DNA of 64,000 nt, taken from positions 24,606,705 through 24,670,704 of the forward strand of contig CM046867.1 of assembly GCA_025617745.1 (NCBI GenBank), given 5' to 3'. Below the pieces are notes generated by a model, which was not told the DNA's origin, searched no databases, and saw only the letters and a program-made list of their open reading frames with translations. Source of the stretch: Heliocidaris erythrogramma. Its lineage: Eukaryota; Echinodermata; Echinoidea; Camarodonta; Echinometridae. This document shows, piece after piece, positions 59,173 through 64,000 of the stretch; position 1 is the first letter of the stretch; each line of letters begins with the position of its first letter. The translations under genes and the position numbers were made by a program.

Positions 59173-59890
59173 ATGGAACCACGGGTTAGATATAGACGCA
59201 TATCGAACGAAGATTGAGAGAGGCTTATAGATGTATTTTGAAGGGGAGCACACAGACTATCTTGAACTTGCAGACACCCTTGGCATTAAAAAGAGCACCG
59301 CAAGATCCATAGTGGCCACCTATCTGCGGTCAGGAAGGCGCCATAAGTTGCCGCGAGAAGGGGCCAACCACGTTAAGCTGGACGACGATATGCGAACGCG
59401 ACTGCAACACATAGTTGCAGGGATTGGCGTTCACCACACAATTTCGAATGAGGCGGTGACCAGTGCCTCTTTCGAAGAGTTTTTGGCTGCAACCGCTATC
59501 GAATGTGCCGACCTCTTTCCATCAAATGAGCCAATTTTCTTGGTCTTTGACAACACGAGACCGCATATTCGTGCCCAGCTACCAGTTGACGCCGACCCTC
59601 GCATCAGTCTAAAGCGCTTACCTCCCTACTCTCCCTTTTTCAATTTCACAGAAATGGTCCATTCTGCCTTCAAGGCGGCCGTCAAGGGCGACCTTGCACG
59701 TGCTGAGTGGCAGCAGAGAGTGGGTGACAGGACAGCTGCAGAAGAAGAGGGGATGACGATGGGAGAATGGAGAACCTATCTTGTGCAGCAAGTGGCAAGA
59801 CGCAACATCGACGCCATCACCCCACACAAGCGCATGCGCTGGTATTGTCACACCCAAACGTATATTCCGAGATGCCTGGATCGCGTGGAA
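59173..59890 (+). pseudogene. IS630/Tc1-like DDE transposase remnant
   Basis: From ATG 59,173 the frame begins MEPRVRYRRISNED, meets a TGA, and shifts near 59,238 into LELADTLGIKKSTARSIVAT, a helix-turn-helix of the HTH type found in IS630 transposases. A deletion after about 59,415 removes the first catalytic Asp region. The rest keeps FLVFDNTRPHIRAQL (second Asp), then LPPYSPFFNFTEMVHSAFK, where the E of NFTE is the third acidic residue. It is a dead copy but shows that the element family encoded its own transposase. Confidence 0.8.
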
Positions 59891-60036
59891 ATAACATTAA
59901 CTTTCAAAATCATGGACTTAAACTTAATACCCCAACCCTCCCCAATAAAAAAAAAACACAGATACGTTTATGAAAGAAATAATTTTCCTAAATAACTTTA
60001 TTAGTTATTACACCCACTTACATACATTTAACAATA

Positions 60037-60525
60037 TAACATTATGAAATAGATCTTCACTTGAAAGTATGAACAATAATTATTGTGTAAACCATAAATT
60101 AGAGAAAAGTAAGTCAATGTTATAAAAAATTGCTAAAATATATGTAGATGAGATAAACATGAATTCATTAAAAGAAGCTTATATGAATAAAAGAATACAT
60201 AAAAGCTCATATGCAATTCGAAACCAATATATCAAAATTAATAAAGAATAACAACCAAGAAAAATGTGTTAGACGTAAATTACGATTTCGAATGTTCAAT
60301 GTGAGAAAAAGAATGCTCTGAAATGAATGCTGGAATAACGGTATTGCGCAATCGCAGCACCTCCCCGGCCGTTCTAAATTGAATGACCGTTTCACGAACT
60401 TGATGCATTATAACATTATGAAATAGATCTTCACTTCAAAGTACGAACAATAATTATTGTGTAAACCATAAATTAGAGAAAAGTAAGTCAATAATGTTAT
60501 AAAAAATTGCTAAAATATATGTAGA
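60037..60525. repeat. Tandem duplication of about 370 bp in the transposon's right half
   Basis: ACATTATGAAATAGATCTTC at about 60,039 recurs at about 60,412, and the following block (60,148-60,410) recurs at 61,977-62,235 after the Helitron. The first copy therefore shows the Helitron's empty site GTAGATGAGATAAAC. Confidence 0.85.
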
Positions 60526-61976
60526 CTAGCAGAAGCAGCCCGTGGACATCCACGGGCGCTAGCTGTGTTTATGATTAATCACCGTACCGTATATTTGTTA
60601 CAATAATCAAGTGAATAAATAAAAAAGTCGGGTAAAGTTATTTTTACCAAGAAGTATTTACATCATGTCCATTGGCGGACCCGGGGGGGGGGGGGGGTGT
60701 TTCTGGCCCGTGTCTTCCCCACCCCCCCCCCCCCCCCGTTCAATGGCAGGAAAGTATGCATTTTGACCATAGAAGATCCGCCCTTTTGTTGATTGTGCCC
60801 CCGCCCCCTTTTAGAATGAAACCTTCTTTTTTTTGCTTGTCAGAGAATTATGGAGGGACCCCCATAACCACCCCCACCTGAGCAAATTTTCTAGGTCTGA
60901 CGAAAAAAAAATTCTCGCCACCCCCCCCCCCCCCCCCTCCCCAGGTCTGCCTTTTCCAAAAGTTGACAAACATGCACTTGTTTTCCCCGCCTTATACTAA
61001 ATTCTGGATCCGCCCCTGATCATGTGAATATGTCTTATTTATACAAAGCTTGCATGAGTTCTGAAGAAAATTCCTTTTAATCTTGATGAAAATTGATGAT
61101 ATGGATATAATAATGTTCGAGTAGAATATCCATGCATAGACCTAGAGGGAGCGATTTCATCTTGCCATGTTTCTGTGGTTTATTAATACTCAGAGTAACA
61201 TCCATAATTAGCGGTACGTCCCCTGTAAAGGATGCAATAATGAGAAAAAATGAATTTGTCATTTTATTTTCAGGGGGATTATGGCCTCCTTATATGGGTC
61301 TTGGGAGGACCGACGGATTGACTTCCCCCCTACTACCCCCCCCCCCCCCCCCTACAGCTCCCCCCATTCCATTGTCATCCCATCACCCCCAGGGCGAGGG
61401 GAGAAGGGATTAATATCATTATACGTATTCATAATCATTATGGAAATATTTTCGAAGGAATTTTCTTCTTATCAGATTTTCTGATAAAGTGTCAAATTAC
61501 CGGTAGCGAACGTCGTGAAACATACACACTAAACTGTGTGTGTGACCATGAAGCTTCAAATGATGTAACTCTATACCTGTATGATGACCTGTACACGTAC
61601 GTGCGAACGATCTATTAACACGTGTGTATAATACTGTACTGTACACTGTACTGAAGCCATGCGGATATATGGCCATGCTGTTCTTTGGCATAGCTCCCCT
61701 TCACAGGGAAAGGTATATGGGTTGGCTGGGCCTGAAGCTACAAACCCGCTTCATGGGTTGGTGGAATTATTAGGCCTACTCCCTGCGGAAATTCAATGAT
61801 TAAAAATGAATTTATGAAATATGGACGGGACGTCAGCCCTCAAGAAGTGCCTCCCACCACCCTAAGAACCCTTCCCCACCCGTGGGTACCAAAAGGCGGG
61901 GACCGAAAGGGCCAGGGGAGGAGCCTATTTGAACCAAAAAAAGAGCCCGAAATCCTTAGTGTATTATATTATAAGA
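60526..61976 (-). mobile_element. Non-autonomous Helitron, 1.45 kb
   Basis: On the minus strand it starts with TC (TCTTATAATATAATACAC) after host A and ends with CTAG before host T. A perfect hairpin GCCCGTGGATGTCCACGGGC lies 12 nt before the CTAG end. There is no target duplication, and the neighbouring tandem copy gives the intact A-T site. These are all the defining Helitron terminal features. No Rep or helicase coding region is present. It carries a nested hAT-like MITE and poly-C runs. Confidence 0.9.
60670..61018. mobile_element. hAT-like MITE, 349 bp, inside the Helitron
   Basis: The ends are CATTGGCGGACCC and, backwards, CAGGGGCGGATCC. The 8-bp flanks ATCATGTC (60,662-60,669) and ATCATGTG (61,019-61,026) differ at one base. 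The interior is poly-G/poly-C rich. Confidence 0.65.
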
Positions 61977-62409
61977 TGAGATAAACATGAATTCATTAAA
62001 AGAAGCTTATATGAATAAAAGAATACATAAAAGCTCATATTGCAATTCGAAACCAATATATCAAAATTAATAAAGAATAACAACCAAGAAAAATGTGTTC
62101 GACGTAAATTACGAATTCGAATGCTCAATGTGCGAAAAGAATGCTCTGAAATGACTTTGAATGCTGGAATAACGGTATTGCGCATCGCATCACCTCCCGT
62201 TCTAAATTGAATGACCGTTTCACGAACTTGATGCATTTTGTTGCGAATTCGAATGAAATTAGTCTAAATTGGATTGATAAAAGTGCTAATACGAATGCAT
62301 GAAATATTAATTTGAATGCTTAAATGCTTGTACACAGCCAAATTCTTCTAAATTGAATGCACGTAGTATGAATTGACCGCAAAAACCTATATATAAATAA
62401 ATTAATAAT

Positions 62410-62660
62410 ATTTCAATATGGCACGAAAAAAAAAACATGATAACGAAGCTTTTCGACCTGCACTCATCAGGTTATCACGCAGGTATATAACAAATTACTT
62501 GAAATCAACTATATTATACTCGGTGAACCAGGACGCAACCTAGACGCCGTAATTTCAGAACAATCGCAAAGCTTGGACGAACTCCTTTTGTCTGCACAGA
62601 ATGATGAGTGCAGGTCGAAAAGCTTCGTTATCATGTCTCTTTTTCGTGCCATATTGAAAT
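62410..62660. mobile_element. 250-bp inverted-repeat element with hammerhead-like words
   Basis: Arms of about 55-60 bp: ATTTCAATATGGCACGAAAA ... AACGAAGCTTTTCGACCTGC on the left and the inverse on the right (62,604-62,660). On the minus strand the left arm reads GATAAC-CTGATGA-GTGCAGGTC-GAAA-AGCTTC-GTTATC, which has hammerhead core words and a 6-bp stem I, but stem II does not pair. No clear target duplication. Origin uncertain. Confidence 0.65.
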
Positions 62661-63720
62661 TTTGCAGTACCAAGAAATTAAATGAATAATAAGTAATAAA
62701 ACATGTTTTGTAAAATTTACTGAAGTTAGAAATGCACTTTGGTCAAATTTATGACTGAATGAGGAAATATTTTACTCTGTGTAAAATGCCATGTACATTT
62801 TTATTGTACCTTAAAGCTATTATAATGAGCTTACAGATACACTTTGTTGTCTTTTTCTTGTTTGATTAAAGAATTTTCAGATTTAATAAATGGATATGGA
62901 ATATCATCAGCTACAAACTTTTAATGTTTCTTTGCTCGTTTTTAGGATACTCGAAAAATTACAGCCTATGGCAATTAAAAGTTTTAAAAGCATTAAAAAA
63001 ACAATGCAGGACAGGGAAAACTAACAAGGGGAAATGACGCTAACTTGAAGTCATACAATCTCTCTGTGGTGCCTGTAGAGATGCAGAGAGTTGATCATCA
63101 ATTGCACAAAGTTCTGACCATTGTATGCACCAGCCACCAGTGAAGCTACATGAACCATATGAAAAACTGCATTTTCTTGACATACAGATGATTCTGCCAT
63201 TTTTATAAAGATGACAATGTAATCCCACGTGCCTTTTCCCTCTGGGACCCAATGGGACCACCCTCTGAACTGTAAGGAACAACTTTCATTATTCATCGGC
63301 AGAGCCCCCACCCCCACCTCCCCCCCCCCCCCAATTGTCATCCCCATCAGGGCCCAAATAGGGCCACCCTGGGCACTGTCGATGAGGAACAATCATTCTT
63401 CGCCTACAAAGGTATCAACACACAATTGTAGATTGTGACTTGTTTAAACGGTTTTACATCTGTGCCAAACTTCAGAGCAATCGGATGAAAATTCTGGAAA
63501 TTATGGAGGGGGCACAAATTATCACCCGGGGGGGGGGGGGGGGGGGTGGGGTCACGAAGAGCTTAACTTGAATAGCTTGGGCTTTTTCGGGTTACGATAA
63601 ACTCTTCATTTAACTTCTAAAAAATTGGAATTGTGTATCCAAAAAAAAATTAAAATTGTTATGCAGTTTGTATGCTTTAACTTAAAACACTTTTAGGTTA
63701 TATTTCCAAAAATGTGGGCG
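62661..63720. other. Unassigned DNA, no gene supported
   Basis: Open frames on the minus strand near 63,040-63,392 have no recognisable motif or splice context. Poly-C (63,320-63,332) and poly-G (63,530-63,546) runs are present. Confidence 0.45.
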
Positions 63721-64000
63721 CGCCGTTCGTATATATTGAGATCAGTGTATATACAGTTTATACAGTTAAGGGGATACTCAACCGCAGATTGTATCACGTT
63801 TTTATGCCGCGAGAGGGCCGTGATCGTTACCTGATCATGCCGTTGCCCCGCGGGGCGCAAACTTCGGACAGACTACATGGTCGCCGCGCAACATGCACGT
63901 TCCGCCTGAGCTCAAGCTCTCGTGCGAGATTCCGTCGGCTTTGTTCAGTGCGAAATGTAATCCCAGTAGTCCTACTGACGCGTTCGACGCACAAACTTTG
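63721..64000. other. CpG-rich end of the window
   Basis: After AT-rich DNA the sequence turns to CGCGAGAGGGCCGTGATCG, CCCCGCGGGGCGCAAAC and GTCGCCGCGC. It could be the start of a CpG island or another CpG-rich repeat. The window ends before this can be judged. Confidence 0.3.

Larger units (their letters stand above)
58681..62389 (+). mobile_element. TAGG-ended DDE transposon with CATTCAAATTCG arms
   Basis: The left end is TAGGGTTTTGCAGTCAATTT and the right end backwards is TAGGTTTTTGCGGTCAATTC, both flanked by TA. Subterminal arms (58,710-58,960 and about 62,110-62,360) carry spaced CATTCAAATT(C/T) words, inverted on the right as AATTTGAATG or GAATTCGAATG. Between them lies a broken DDE transposase. 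The ends resemble those of the 21.5-kb element, so both belong to one superfamily. A Helitron is inserted in its right half. Confidence 0.8.

Noticed and set aside
63051..63392. 113-codon minus-strand ORF near the right edge
   Set aside because: No domain was recognised and it crosses a poly-G run. No splice or promoter support.
1..64000. Bacterial or phage origin suggested by recombinase and transposase genes
   Set aside because: Introns with GT-AG borders, EGF domains, APE LINEs, DIRS architecture and microsatellites all indicate an animal genome.

Overview
The window is animal nuclear DNA and most resembles a marine invertebrate deuterostome, probably an echinoderm such as a sea urchin. 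This is an inference. It rests on EGF-type exons flanked by GT-AG introns, APE-type LINEs (one with a 2A-like NPGP motif), a DIRS-type tyrosine-recombinase retroelement, a Helitron, hAT-like and TTAA-site transposons, and dense poly-C/poly-G microsatellites. Nothing looks bacterial, and no rRNA gene or CRISPR array is present.

The only host-gene material is one family of EGF-repeat exons on the minus strand, present as a tandem segmental duplication. Copy 1 (about 1.4-16.4 kb) has seven exons, with the last one decayed. Copy 2 (about 29.2-33.9 kb) has six exons with an intact final exon. Copy 3 (about 54.5-55.0 kb) keeps only the final exon. Internal exons are 120-132 bp, phase 1-1, one EGF domain each. 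I see no first exon or signal peptide in any copy, so these may be 3' gene fragments or an exon array.

Between the gene copies lies an old LINE (LINE A, 2A-like motif) carrying a nested non-coding TTAA-site element with inverted ends. Both were present before the duplication. Copy-specific insertions came later, and the other copy supplies the empty site for each. Copy 1 gained a TTAA element (1.87-2.76 kb), a hAT-like element (3.1-7.05 kb), a foldback-type element with minisatellite arms (10.4-14.9 kb), a TAGG-ended element (21.5-22.7 kb) and a DIRS element (23.4-28.2 kb). The DIRS element itself contains a SINE resembling 7SL RNA. Copy 2 gained a 568-bp element with two inverted tRNA-like units (28.6-29.2 kb), a 10.1-kb LINE (LINE B, 36.9-47.05 kb) and an AAAATAGG-rich element (48.5-50.4 kb).

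The right third (55-64 kb) has no recognisable gene. It holds a CpG-rich TIR element (57.0-57.95 kb), a degenerate DDE transposon with CATTCAAATTCG-type arms (58.7-62.4 kb) carrying a non-autonomous Helitron with a small hAT-like element inside, and a 250-bp inverted-repeat element. The last 300 bp are CpG-rich and could approach a neighbouring promoter.

The most unusual themes are several unrelated transposons whose arms are arrays built from their own terminal motif, a 7SL-like SINE outside vertebrates, a LINE with a secretory-like N-terminus followed by a 2A-like motif, and the record of relative insertion ages given by the duplication.
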